Assembly (NCBI GenBank): GCA_048213135.1 | Contig: PS015009.1 | Coordinates: 1,736,001-1,800,000, forward strand | DNA length: 64,000 nt | Reading direction: 5' to 3' | Source: Reclinomonas americana ATCC 50394 | Taxonomy: Eukaryota; Jakobida; Jakobea; Jakobida | In this document: positions 17,401 through 24,759 of the stretch, piece after piece | Layout: every line of letters begins with the position of its first letter | How positions within the stretch are numbered: position 1 is the stretch's first letter | Program-made: the position numbers and the translations under genes | Notes under the pieces: generated by a model | Told to the model about the DNA's origin: nothing | Seen by the model: the letters and a program-made list of their open reading frames with translations, nothing else | Database searches by the model: none

Positions 17401-18807
17401 AACGGTGCTTCTCCCAACACCCCGGTCAGTCCTTTGCCTGATTTGTTAACAGCCCTGATCAACGGGGTTAGCGGAGCCGCCGGAGGTGCGCATGGAATCA
17501 CCCCAACCGTATTGCAGAACAGTGGTGTACTTACCCCGGGTGCTACCGGGTTCTTAAATAATCAATCGGCCAACAGCAATAGCGGTAAACCACAGGCCTT
17601 TTTAAATTGGATTTTATTTGATGAGCAATTTAAACTGGTAAGCAGCAGCAGCGGGTTTGAGCAGGTGGGCGATAATGAGGAGTTTAAATTGCATGTTAAA
17701 AATGGCCAGTCAATTGACAGGAACGGCTATCTTTATATCTATGTTAGCAACAGTACGCCTAACATCAACGTGTTCTTTGATAATTTACAGGTGACGCATA
17801 TCCGGGGACCGCTTTTAGAGGAAACGCATTATTACCCGTTTGGCTTGACGATGGCGGGGATTAGTAGTAAGGCTACCGGAATGGTTCAAAATAAATTAAA
17901 GTATAACGGAAAGGAAGAACAAAGGCAGGAGTTCTCTGATGGAAGTGGATTCGAATGGTTAGATTATGGGGCAAGAATGTATGATAACCAAGTAGGCCGA
18001 TTTTTTTCGCAAGATAGACTTGCAGAAAAAGTATTTTCACAAACTCCCTATAATTACTGTTTAAATAATCCTGCTAATAATATTGATGTCAACGGAGACT
18101 TTTCTATAAGTAATCATTACTATTATACAAACACAATGATGCAGCGCTTTGGCTATAGCAATTCTGTGTCTGACTTAGTAGGACATTATGCTTCAACTTA
18201 TGCTGATAATCCTCATGTTTTATCTTATGTAACTAGAACTGTTTTATTATGGTCTCAAGGGCAGCCATATAGAAGTGGGATTGATTATTCTGCTACCAAT
18301 AATTCACAAGACACAAAATCTGTGTATTATAGCACATGGCATTCAATGAAGGCCGATGGAGAAAATGTCACCGATGCTTTTGCAAAGCAGAGGGGGCAAG
18401 AGGCTGCATGGGATAAACTTTTTACTGCTGCAGATGAAGTAAAAAAAGTGGGGGGAATTGACAAGCTGACAAAAAATTCCAAAGGAATACAAGCGTTAGG
18501 TCAGGGGCTGCATGGATTACAAGATGCAGTGGCTCATGGCGGAGAAGATATGGATCACCATAGTAAATGGGATGATACTTTTCCGAGTTCAGCAAAGGAG
18601 AGTGAAGTAGGTATGGCGACAAAAAGTGGTATTTTGATGGTAGAGGTTTTGAGTGGAAATTATGAGCACTTAAGCTCTAATATGCAAGTAAGTTTTGATG
18701 GAATGTCCTCTGACCAATTTAAAAAAGCGATAAATGCGATTAGCGAAGGGATGAAAGTAAAGGGTATTGATAAAATTGAATTAAAAAACACTCCTAAATT
18801 ATGGTAA
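14437..18807 (+). CDS. RHS-repeat (DUF6443) polymorphic toxin with exchanged C-terminal tip
   Basis: A 1456-residue exported protein. The ATG at 14437 gives a clean signal peptide (MNHRIKKGIIAWAAICAVHI, ending MAQ); a TTG 36 bases upstream is less likely. The N-terminal DUF6443 domain (YVDGLGRPLQTVIRQGSL) is followed by many YD-type repeats (FRYEYDQRGRMTRKKVPGAG, YNYDANGNMVTDYN) that build the RHS shell. The RHS core signature lies near residues 1130-1219 ([20 protein letters not shown] ... NYCLNNPANNIDVNGD). After it comes a unique tip of about 237 residues. The tip contains GLHGLQDAVAHGGEDMDHHS, a His-rich helical motif of the kind seen in zinc-dependent phospholipase-like folds; its activity is not established. 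From about 17880 the DNA becomes AT-rich, a sign of tip exchange. The gene overlaps the small membrane-protein gene at 18801. Confidence 0.85.
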   Translation: MNHRIKKGIIAWAAICAVHISMAQRTAPAAYPLGTPVSFVRTWDLTAPVNDGNVVDGKLLKDAKMTTAYVDGLGRPLQTVIRQGSLYTKGGTPTDLVSTVEYDEFGRERFKYLPYAEASASDGAFKMDPFASQAIFMNQQYGTQGEIWFYGQNNFEASPLNRVEKALAPGNSWVGSNRGTEAKYWINTSTDNVRIWTVTDVSGAFGTYQSVAAYNAGELYKNAGVDEHGKQVIEFKDKEGRVILKKVQLTATADAGTGSGYTGWLCTYYIYDDLSRLRAVIQPEGVNTLDGNGWSFSGNTILDEQSFRYEYDQRGRMTRKKVPGAGEVYMVYDNRDRLVMTQDANMRQQNQWLYTTYDALNRMVATGLITDNNGLAYHLNAAYNSTAYPNLAGYTPDELTRAFYDDYSWLGSYGSPLPNAYSNSYDSYFLTASNSTWPYPQANVQNNQLRGVATGSRVKVLGSTTYLYTVSFYDAKGRLIQVQATNITGGKDITTTQYSWAGQPLVLVQKQENASGAGQTFVTITKMTYDDLGRVLNIKKAVNGPSVTKPEKLVAEMEYDKLGQLKTKKLGLKTGVDEPVETLNYDYNIRGWMLGANRDYAKDGNNSNYFGFDLGYDKANNGIIGNLTYSTPQYNGNIEGMVWKSKGDGEKRKYDFTYDATNRLTGADFNQYTSSGTFNKTAGVDYSLDNLTYDRNGNIKTMDQKGLLLNTSSYIDKLRYEYIPGTNRLQSVFDVVNDASTKLGDFRFTSGHPQYALKTANTSPAGVTDYNYDANGNMVTDYNKNIKTTSGNGIVYNYLNLPAQITMKNDNGTDKGTIVYTYDAAGNKLQKTVNETGQPAKTTLYLASGVYENNVLQFLGQEEGRIRFKPGVSLTPASFEYDYFVKDHLGNVRMVLTEEQKIDQYPAATMETAAATTEELVYANLPETRTSKSGITGYPSDNTTSPNDYVARVSGGANAVDKKIGPSITLKVMAGDMFNVKVSSWYKTNGASPNTPVSPLPDLLTALINGVSGAAGGAHGITPTVLQNSGVLTPGATGFLNNQSANSNSGKPQAFLNWILFDEQFKLVSSSSGFEQVGDNEEFKLHVKNGQSIDRNGYLYIYVSNSTPNINVFFDNLQVTHIRGPLLEETHYYPFGLTMAGISSKATGMVQNKLKYNGKEEQRQEFSDGSGFEWLDYGARMYDNQVGRFFSQDRLAEKVFSQTPYNYCLNNPANNIDVNGDFSISNHYYYTNTMMQRFGYSNSVSDLVGHYASTYADNPHVLSYVTRTVLLWSQGQPYRSGIDYSATNNSQDTKSVYYSTWHSMKADGENVTDAFAKQRGQEAAWDKLFTAADEVKKVGGIDKLTKNSKGIQALGQGLHGLQDAVAHGGEDMDHHSKWDDTFPSSAKESEVGMATKSGILMVEVLSGNYEHLSSNMQVSFDGMSSDQFKKAINAISEGMKVKGIDKIELKNTPKLW

Positions 18808-19025
18808 AGTTTATTTTTTATATACTTTCTTTTATTATCGGAGCCATGATATATTTATTTGCTTTAGGGGGGGCTCATGGAGTTCCTTTATTTAGAATGG
18901 CTAATAAGGAAGATGTTATAATACTTTCATTGCTATGTATTTTTTTTGGAGTGCCATTAATTTTTATTATTAGAGATTTAATAAGATCGTTCAAGAAAAG
19001 ACAAAATAATAAAGCCCACAATTGA
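18801..19025 (+). CDS. Two-pass membrane protein, probable immunity protein of the RHS tip
   Basis: A 74-residue protein with two membrane segments (FIFYILSFIIGAMIYLFALG and VIILSLLCIFFGVPLIFIIR) and a basic tail (KKRQNNKAHN). Its ATG lies seven bases inside the RHS gene, and it shares the AT-rich composition of the tip. A small gene fused to the end of a polymorphic toxin in this way is usually the matching immunity gene. A membrane immunity protein would suit a tip acting on the envelope. No family is recognised, so the function rests on position. Confidence 0.6.
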   Translation: MVKFIFYILSFIIGAMIYLFALGGAHGVPLFRMANKEDVIILSLLCIFFGVPLIFIIRDLIRSFKKRQNNKAHN

Positions 19026-19035
19026 AGGCTTTATT
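19008..19035 (+). terminator. Hairpin at the end of the probable immunity gene
   Basis: AATAAAGCC (19008-19016) pairs with GGCTTTATT (19027-19035) around a 10-base loop that includes the stop codon. A T/A-rich tail follows. It plausibly ends the RHS operon before the displaced tip. Confidence 0.5.
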
Positions 19036-19052
19036 ATTTAATGAAAGTGTAA

Positions 19053-19392
19053 GTACTGGAAGAGACGCATTATTATCCGTTCGGATTGATAATGGGTGGA
19101 ATATCTTCAAAGGCTGCGGGCGTTTTAGAGAACAAAAAGAAATTTAACAGCGGTAGCGAATTACAATCAAAGGAATTTTCAGACGGAAGCGGGTTGGAAT
19201 TATACGCAACAGATTTTAGAAGCCTTGACCCACAGTTAGGAAGATGGTGGCAAATAGACCCTAAACCAAATGAATCTGAAAGTCCGTATGCTGCAATGGG
19301 TAATAATCCAATTTTTAATATAGACCCATTAGGCGACACAATCACCATACCTGATGCAGTAAGAAATAATCCAGCGGCTATGGCTGCGGTAA
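19053..19392 (+). pseudogene. Displaced RHS core and second toxin tip, cut by the assembly gap
   Basis: The frame opens right after a TAA at 19050-19052 and reads [20 protein letters not shown], repeating the core of the main RHS gene ([20 protein letters not shown]). It then runs through [19 protein letters not shown] and starts a different tip ([18 protein letters not shown]) before the N run. It has no start codon or shell of its own. This is the usual form of an orphan tip module, silent until recombination joins it to the main gene through the shared core. The true end is hidden by the gap. Confidence 0.75.
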
Positions 19393-19574
19393 NNNNNNNN
19401 NNNNNNNNNNNNNNNNNNNNNNNNNNNNNNNNNNNNNNNNNNNNNNNNNNNNNNNNNNNNNNNNNNNNNNNNNNNNNNNNNNNNNNNNNNNNNNNNNNNN
19501 NNNNNNNNNNNNNNNNNNNNNNNNNNNNNNNNNNNNNNNNNNNNNNNNNNNNNNNNNNNNNNNNNNNNNNNNNN
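19393..19574. other. Assembly gap (182 N)
   Basis: A run of N inside the displaced RHS tip. Its length may be estimated or arbitrary. Reading frames drawn across it are not reliable. Confidence 0.99.
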
Positions 19575-19818
19575 ACATGGGAGCCTTGGAAGTATAAGTA
19601 CTGCAGTGTTGCTGATTATTATACAAAGGCAAAGGTTTGCTTAGTGTATCTTTTTGGTGATCGTTAATGCCGGGCGCTGTCCGGGTAAATTTTTTTTCAC
19701 AATTGACCCGCCAGAGCGGAACACTGACGCCAGGCAGTTTTTTTTTCATAGAGTTTCGCGGAATTGGAACGCTTGTCACAGAGAGGTGCGAAGTATAAAA
19801 ATTCTTCCAGGCAAAGCT
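19575..19818. other. Sequence after the gap, no supported gene
   Basis: Two frames are open directly after the gap. One reads TWEPWKYKYCSVADYYTKAK and ends at 19667; another reads HGSLGSISTAVLLIIIQRQR and ends near 19643. Either could be the end of the second tip or of its immunity gene, and the gap prevents a choice. From about 19670 to 19818 nothing is visible. Confidence 0.5.
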
Positions 19819-20520
19819 TTAACCCGAAATAGCGATAAGCTTATCCATATCACGCACAATGATGATCCTGCCTTTGGTTTCTATCAGGCCAGCCTGTTTG
19901 AATTCGGAAAGTGTTCTAACAACATTTTCACGGGCAGTGCCAACAAGACTTGCAAGGTCATCCCGGCTCATATTGATTTCAACGGGCATTCCGGGTCTTG
20001 TATCAGGTTTATATTTTTCTCTGAGAACGATCAATTGCAGTGCTAAACGTTCCCGGACCGTTTTTTGAGCAAACATGGTGATGCTATTCGCCAATACGGA
20101 GAACTCGTGGCTCAGGGTTTTTAAGAGCCTCCGATTCAGCATTGGAGAATCGCTCAGCGCCTGAAAAAAATCTTCTTTAGGAATAAAAGCGATTTTTGAT
20201 TTTTCAAGTGTCGCGGCAGAGTCGGGGAAATATTCTTCGGCAAGTATCGCATGGTAGCCAACCAACTCACCTGCATTGGCGACGTAGATAATTTGCTCCC
20301 TTTGTTCTTTATCAACTTTGTATTTTTTTACCTTGCCTTCCAGGATGTAAAAAATACCGGTCGGGTATGCTCCTTCTTTAAAAACGATCTCACCTTTTTT
20401 GTAGGATTGCTCATGCATGCGGGCATATAAAAACGTCATTATTTCCTCCGGCAAATGCTCGAAAATAGATTCACTTTCAAAATTCCATTTGCTGATTGGA
20501 AAAATGCCCTTGCTGTTCAT
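19819..20520 (-). CDS. Crp/Fnr-family transcription regulator
   Basis: A 233-residue regulator. Residues about 20-130 form the cyclic-nucleotide-binding-type barrel (KKGEIVFKEGAYPTGIFYIL; ELVGYHAILAEEYFPDSAAT). A dimer helix and a winged helix follow. The recognition helix reads TARENVVRTL; Arg197, Glu198 and Arg202 line up with the residues of E. coli Crp that read GTGA. There is no Cys in the protein, so it is not an FNR-type Fe-S oxygen sensor, and the Arg-Ser cAMP contacts are not evident, so the signal is unknown. The start at 20520 is chosen over a longer frame because the family begins shortly before the barrel. It is divergent from the operon at 20657, with two matching boxes between them, one placed to repress its own promoter. 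Confidence 0.88.
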   Translation of the reverse strand: MNSKGIFPISKWNFESESIFEHLPEEIMTFLYARMHEQSYKKGEIVFKEGAYPTGIFYILEGKVKKYKVDKEQREQIIYVANAGELVGYHAILAEEYFPDSAATLEKSKIAFIPKEDFFQALSDSPMLNRRLLKTLSHEFSVLANSITMFAQKTVRERLALQLIVLREKYKPDTRPGMPVEINMSRDDLASLVGTARENVVRTLSEFKQAGLIETKGRIIIVRDMDKLIAISG

Positions 20521-20544
20521 GCCATTAAAAGTACTATTTAAAAA

Positions 20545-20580
20545 GTGATTTATGTCACATTTTGAAGTGACAGGAGTTAC
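20545..20580. promoter_or_regulatory. Two Crp-type boxes in the divergent region
   Basis: GTGA-N6-TCAC at 20545-20558 and GTGA-N6-TTAC at 20567-20580, with centres 22 bases (two turns) apart. With a start site near 20616 for the rightward operon, the second box is centred about 42 bases upstream and the first about 64, close to the usual class II and class I activator positions. The first box also overlaps the expected -33 region of the leftward regulator gene. Confidence 0.6.
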
Positions 20581-20602
20581 CGGAAGGAGGAAGATAATCC
20601 TA

Positions 20603-20610
20603 TACGTTTG
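20603..20610 (+). promoter_or_regulatory. -7 element TACGTTTG of the methyltransferase-SulP operon
   Basis: TACGTTTG matches TAnnTTTG. No TTG stands 20 bases before it (20580-20582 reads CCG), which fits an activator-dependent promoter. Confidence 0.5.
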
Positions 20611-20656
20611 CACAACGAAACAGGATTGGACTTCTGCAAATAAATGTAAGGATTGA

Positions 20657-21256
20657 ATGATCAAAGAAAGCGTACAAAAAAACAGCTCATTTTCATCTGA
20701 CGAACAACTGAATGCGTTTTACCCTGATGATATACAACAAATGGCCCGTCGTCACTGGACACCCTTGATTGTTGCGCAAAAAGCTGCGGAATTTCTTGCC
20801 ATAGGAAAGAATGTACGGATACTTGATATCGGCAGTGGTGTGGGCAAATTTTGCTTTGGGGCAGCGCGGCATCGCCCTCAGGCATATTATTACGGAATTG
20901 AACAGCGGAAAAGCCTGATCATGCATGCTGAAGCGGCGAAAGAGAAATTATGGCTCAAAAATATATCTTTTATTCACGGCAACTTTACCGCGATAGATTT
21001 CAGGAATTACGACCATTTTTATTTTTATAATGCATTCTACGAAAACCTGCGGGGAACTCCGAAAATAGATAACAGCATCGCTTATTCAGAGCAGCTGTAC
21101 CAGTATTATACTCATTATTTATTCCGGCAATTGCAACAAAAGCCATCCGGCACCCGCCTGGTGACATTTCATAGTATGGAAGACGAAATGCCTTCGGGCT
21201 ACCACCTGTGGGGAGTCGAACTGGCAGGTCTTCTGAAATATTGGATAAAAGAATAG
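20657..21256 (+). CDS. Class I SAM-dependent methyltransferase
   Basis: A 199-residue Rossmann methyltransferase: motif I VRILDIGSGVGKFCFGAA, acidic strand-2 end YYGIEQRKSL, motif NISFIHGNFTAIDF, then DHFYFYNAFYENL. Its spacing and the FIHG(D/N) and F-Y-x-F-N-x-x-x-E pattern resemble the methyltransferase at 5693-6241, so both may belong to one subfamily. The substrate is unknown. It is the first gene of a rightward operon with the small protein at 21290 and the SulP transporter, and it is probably activated by the divergent Crp-type regulator. The AT-rich N-terminus (MIKESVQKNSSFSSDEQ) carries no signal, so it acts in the cytoplasm. Confidence 0.75.
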   Translation: MIKESVQKNSSFSSDEQLNAFYPDDIQQMARRHWTPLIVAQKAAEFLAIGKNVRILDIGSGVGKFCFGAARHRPQAYYYGIEQRKSLIMHAEAAKEKLWLKNISFIHGNFTAIDFRNYDHFYFYNAFYENLRGTPKIDNSIAYSEQLYQYYTHYLFRQLQQKPSGTRLVTFHSMEDEMPSGYHLWGVELAGLLKYWIKE

Positions 21257-21289
21257 TTGAACAAAACACTTAACCAGAAAAGAAAGCGT

Positions 21290-21571
21290 ATGACACTCAA
21301 CCTGGAATCATGGAAAGAGGACCTTATTACAAAGATATTATTTGCAACCACACAAGCCGAAGTGAAGGAATATGTAGATGTTACTGTTCAGAAACTTCAG
21401 CGGAGGGATCTGGAAGGACTTACACTTTCGGGTTTTACCGATACAATGCTCGAACAACTGGACGTGTTTTCTCCCATGGATGAAACTGCGCAGCAATGGA
21501 GTAATATATCTGTTGCAAAGATATTGTTCAACCGGTTGAAGAGAGACCTGGAGGCTCCTGTAAACAGGTAG
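21290..21571 (+). CDS. Small helical protein of the SulP operon
   Basis: A 93-residue soluble, helical protein (MTLNLESWKEDLITKILFAT, then AQQWSNISVAKILFNRLKRD). The ATG at 21290 follows AGAAAG closely and is preferred to an upstream TTG at 21257. There is no signal, membrane segment, Cys or His cluster. It lies 33 bases after the methyltransferase gene and six before the transporter start, so it is translated as part of that operon. It may be the methyltransferase's target or a regulator of the transporter, but no family is recognised and no function is assigned. Confidence 0.65.
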   Translation: MTLNLESWKEDLITKILFATTQAEVKEYVDVTVQKLQRRDLEGLTLSGFTDTMLEQLDVFSPMDETAQQWSNISVAKILFNRLKRDLEAPVNR

Positions 21572-21576
21572 ATGAT

Positions 21577-23229
21577 ATGTTTCGCCCCAAACTTTTCGAT
21601 ACGCTCAAAGGCTACTCCCGAACCCAGTTCGGAAAAGATCTGCTGGCAGGCAGCATTGTGGGGATTGTCGCATTGCCATTAGCGATAGCGTTCGCCATAG
21701 CATCGGGAGTAACGCCGCAGGCGGGGCTTTATACCGCTATCATCGCGGGGTTTATTATTTCCGCACTTGGAGGAAGCAGAGTGCAAATCGGCGGTCCTAC
21801 AGGAGCATTCATTGTAGTTGTGTACGGCATCGTGCAAATGTATGGCCTGAACGGCCTGATCACCGCGACATGTATGGCCGGTGTTATGCTTGTTTTGATG
21901 GGGTTTGCCCGTTTGGGATCTATCATTAAATTCATTCCGTATCCGTTAATTGTCGGTTTTACCAGCGCCATTGCGTTGTTGATTGCGGCCTCCCAGGTAA
22001 AGGATTTTCTCGGACTTCCCCTGCAGGCGGTGCCCTCCGATTTTATTGATAAAATCAGGGCATATGTTCATTCCGGCGGTATTAATGGATATGCAGTTCT
22101 TATTGCAAGCGTCACGGTTGCGATCATCCTTCTTTGGCCTGGCGCCAGGTATAAATTACCGGGTTCCCTTATAGCACTGCTTGTTACTACGGCAGCGGTA
22201 CAGTTGTTTCATCTCCCCGTAGAAACAATAGGCAGCAAGTTTGGAACTATTCCCTCCACGCTGCCCACTCCTGAGCTGCCGGACTTTAGCTTTGCTACTG
22301 TCAGGCACCTGATGCAACCGGCTTTTACGATAGCGATGCTGGGCGGTATAGAATCACTATTATCCGCTGTCGTTGCTGACGGTATGATCGGAGGGCGGCA
22401 CCGCTCTGATACGGAACTTATCGCTCAGGGGATAGCCAATGTGGCCTCTTCCATTTTCGGGGGTATTCCCGCAACAGGCGCTATTGCCCGTACCGCAACT
22501 AATATTAAAAATGGAGGAAGGACGCCAATCGCCGGCCTGGTTCACGCAATTGCGCTGCTTCTCATTATGCTGTGCATGGGGCCATGGGCCGCAATGATTC
22601 CAATGCCCGCGCTGGCAGGGGTGCTGGTCGTTGTGGCGTACACCATGAGTGAATGGAGAACCTTTATTTCAGTAATGAAAGGACCCCAAGGAGACACACT
22701 TGTTCTCCTGGTAACCTTCTTCCTCACCGTTTTTTTTGATCTGACTGTTGCTATTGAGATAGGACTGGTACTTGCGGTGTTTCTTTTTATGCGGGAGATG
22801 ATTATGTTTAGTAATGCCCGTTTACTTTTGAGCGAATCCCCGCTTCGCAAAGAACCAGGAGAGAGCTTTGACCGGGATACAGTTCCTGAGGGAGTAGAGG
22901 TATTTGAAATAGCAGGCCCATTATTTTTTGGAGCGGCATATAAGTTCAAGGATGCGCTGCGATATATAGAAAAACCGCCCCGTGTCCTGATCATTCGGAT
23001 GCGGTCAGTTCCCTTTATTGATGCCACCGGCATACAGGCAATGAAAGAAGTATGTAAAGACAGCAAGGGGCGTGGTATAAAGATTATTCTTTCAGAAGTG
23101 CAAAGCATCCAGGTGATGCAGGCACTCAAAAACTCCCGATTGTTATTCGCTATCGGAAAGGCCAATGTTGTTGCGAGTATGGAGAAAGCAATGGCGAGAG
23201 GGAAACTATTTCTTCTTAAAGGTGCGTAA
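21577..23229 (+). CDS. SulP-family anion transporter with STAS domain
   Basis: A 550-residue inner-membrane protein. The N-terminal family signature (DLLAGSIVGIVALPLAIAFA, GLYTAIIAGFIISALGGSRV, QIGGPTGAFIVVVYGI) is followed by 10-14 membrane segments and a C-terminal STAS domain (VEVFEIAGPLFFGAAYKFKD; VPFIDATGIQAMKEVC). SulP carriers move sulfate, bicarbonate or related anions into the cell. The exact anion cannot be told from sequence. It is the last gene of the Crp-regulated operon. The length is normal for the family and all segments are intact. Confidence 0.9.
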   Translation: MFRPKLFDTLKGYSRTQFGKDLLAGSIVGIVALPLAIAFAIASGVTPQAGLYTAIIAGFIISALGGSRVQIGGPTGAFIVVVYGIVQMYGLNGLITATCMAGVMLVLMGFARLGSIIKFIPYPLIVGFTSAIALLIAASQVKDFLGLPLQAVPSDFIDKIRAYVHSGGINGYAVLIASVTVAIILLWPGARYKLPGSLIALLVTTAAVQLFHLPVETIGSKFGTIPSTLPTPELPDFSFATVRHLMQPAFTIAMLGGIESLLSAVVADGMIGGRHRSDTELIAQGIANVASSIFGGIPATGAIARTATNIKNGGRTPIAGLVHAIALLLIMLCMGPWAAMIPMPALAGVLVVVAYTMSEWRTFISVMKGPQGDTLVLLVTFFLTVFFDLTVAIEIGLVLAVFLFMREMIMFSNARLLLSESPLRKEPGESFDRDTVPEGVEVFEIAGPLFFGAAYKFKDALRYIEKPPRVLIIRMRSVPFIDATGIQAMKEVCKDSKGRGIKIILSEVQSIQVMQALKNSRLLFAIGKANVVASMEKAMARGKLFLLKGA

Positions 23230-23518
23230 CCGGTTTAACATATAACCAGAAAGACTTACCTGGCTTTTCGGGCCGCCCGGCAGACCGGAAGCCATTGAAA
23301 AAGGCAGCGGTCTTAACAAGGCCAATATCAGTAAAGTATACAGGACACAGGTCGGCAAACGAAAATAGAGCCCCGTCCGTTTCCCTTATCCCTTGATAAT
23401 ATAAATATTAGTTTTTATATTAGCCGATGCTCCGCCCGGAAATATTGTTTTTCCGGCAATACCCGGCAGGGCCGCAACTATTCAACACCATCTTCTTAAC
23501 CACTAAAAACATCAGCGT
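23230..23518. other. Intergenic, no supported gene
   Basis: About 290 bases. A 40-codon plus-strand stretch ending in GSGLNKANISKVYRTQVGKR (up to a TAG near 23370) looks faintly like a helix-turn-helix remnant but is too short to call. The AT-rich part at 23395-23425 probably holds the promoter of the next gene, but no exact -7 match is seen. Confidence 0.4.
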
Positions 23519-23899
23519 ATGAAAAAAGTGTTCGTTCTTTTTGCCGTAGTTACTATGTTCCTTTCCGCATGCAACAGTAAAGCCAAAGATGCCCAGGGTG
23601 ATCCAAAAGCCGTGGCTGAAGCCATTTTTGATGCGGCTAAAAGCGGTAAATATGACGGCCTCGCCGCACTCATCGACAGCGATGCCGACAAAGACAGTAA
23701 AATGATCACCAGTGCAGCTACCGATAAGGAAATAGCTAAATCTTTCCAGGAATACTTTTCAAAAGGTAAAGTAGTGGGCGACCCGGTGATTACGGGCGAC
23801 AATGCTGAAGTCAAAATCCTCTTCGGACCTGATGGTACCAAAGAAGAAACCTTTAATATGGTACGCAAGAACGGAAAATGGTACCTGAACTCATTTTAA
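23519..23899 (+). CDS. DUF4878-type lipoprotein
   Basis: A 126-residue lipoprotein with signal MKKVFVLFAVVTMFLSAC and lipidated Cys18. The mature domain is a small cone-like (NTF2-type) fold: DPKAVAEAIFDAAKSGKYDG, EIAKSFQEYFSKGKVVGDP and a last strand pair ending in NMVRKNGKWYLNSF. This fits the DUF4878/lumazine-binding-like lipoproteins of Bacteroidota, whose role is unknown. It is a single gene followed by a clear terminator. Confidence 0.75.
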   Translation: MKKVFVLFAVVTMFLSACNSKAKDAQGDPKAVAEAIFDAAKSGKYDGLAALIDSDADKDSKMITSAATDKEIAKSFQEYFSKGKVVGDPVITGDNAEVKILFGPDGTKEETFNMVRKNGKWYLNSF

Positions 23900-23937
23900 G
23901 AAACCCGGCTTCCGGGGTTAAAGATATTTGATTCCAG

Positions 23938-23967
23938 GCCGCTGATCTGCCCGTCAGCGGCTTTTTT
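23938..23967 (+). terminator. Rho-independent terminator after the DUF4878 lipoprotein
   Basis: GCCGCTGA (23938-23945), an 8-base loop, TCAGCGGC (23954-23961), then TTTTTTA. Confidence 0.85.
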
Positions 23968-24084
23968 ATTACCTTTCTTTCGGGTGGGTTACCCTCTATC
24001 CATAGCTGGTATAACTTCACCATGTATCAGCATATACATACCCTTTTCAGAAAGAATTCAGAATCGCCATACTAATTTTGAGTA

Positions 24085-24759
24085 ATGAAAATACTGGTCA
24101 TTGAAGATGAAGCGGGACTGGCACAAAGCATAATCACTTATTTATCAGGTGAGCAGTACCATTGTGAACTGGCTGCCGATTTTGCAACGGCCCTGGAAAA
24201 GATTGACCTGTACGATTATGATTGTATCCTGCTTGACCTGATGCTGCCCGGTGGCAAGGGGCTTGACCTGCTGGCCGAGATCAAAAGGTTGAATAAGGAA
24301 GACGGTGTGATCATTATCTCTGCCAAAGACTCCTTTGATGATAAGATAGAAGGGCTTCGGGTAGGTGCCGATGACTACCTGGCCAAACCCTTTCACCTGC
24401 CCGAACTGGCAGCGAGGATATATTCGGTTATCCGCAGAAAAAAATTCACCAACGATAATATAGTACAGCAGCATGAACTCAGAATCGACCTGCTGGCTAA
24501 AACGGCAACTATAAATGATGTGGCCGTGGCGCTTACAAAAAAGGAGTTCGACCTGCTGTTGTACTTTGTCAGCAACAAAAACAGGGTGATCTCTAAAAGC
24601 ACGCTGGCAGAGCGGCTTTCCGGCGACATGGCCGATATGTTCGATAACCACGACTTCATCTACGCACACATCAAGAACCTGAAAAGAAAGCTTTCCGAAG
24701 CGGGCTGCCCGTCTTATTTGAAAACACGCTATGGTACAGGGTATAAATGGGAAGTATGA
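24085..24759 (+). CDS. OmpR-family response regulator
   Basis: A 224-residue two-component regulator. The receiver has the acidic pocket in VIEDE, the phosphate acceptor Asp51 in LLDLMLP, and the switch Lys in YLAKPF. The C-terminal winged helix has the OmpR pattern (VALTKKEFDLLLYFVSNKN; FIYAHIKNLKRKL; YLKTRYGTGYKWEV). It overlaps the sensor kinase gene by ATGA. A -7-like TAATTTTG ends only five bases before the ATG, so the mRNA may be leaderless. The downstream PAP2, PepSY-like and receptor genes are the likely targets, a linkage often seen in this phylum. Confidence 0.92.
   Translation: MKILVIEDEAGLAQSIITYLSGEQYHCELAADFATALEKIDLYDYDCILLDLMLPGGKGLDLLAEIKRLNKEDGVIIISAKDSFDDKIEGLRVGADDYLAKPFHLPELAARIYSVIRRKKFTNDNIVQQHELRIDLLAKTATINDVAVALTKKEFDLLLYFVSNKNRVISKSTLAERLSGDMADMFDNHDFIYAHIKNLKRKLSEAGCPSYLKTRYGTGYKWEV

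Noticed and set aside
19086-19667. A continuous 193-codon reading frame across the N run
   Set aside because: The frame is continuous only because N was read as unknown residues; the gap length is not trustworthy.
23258-23370. Possible helix-turn-helix remnant in the intergenic region
   Set aside because: Only 40 codons between stops, with a weak resemblance; noted but not called.
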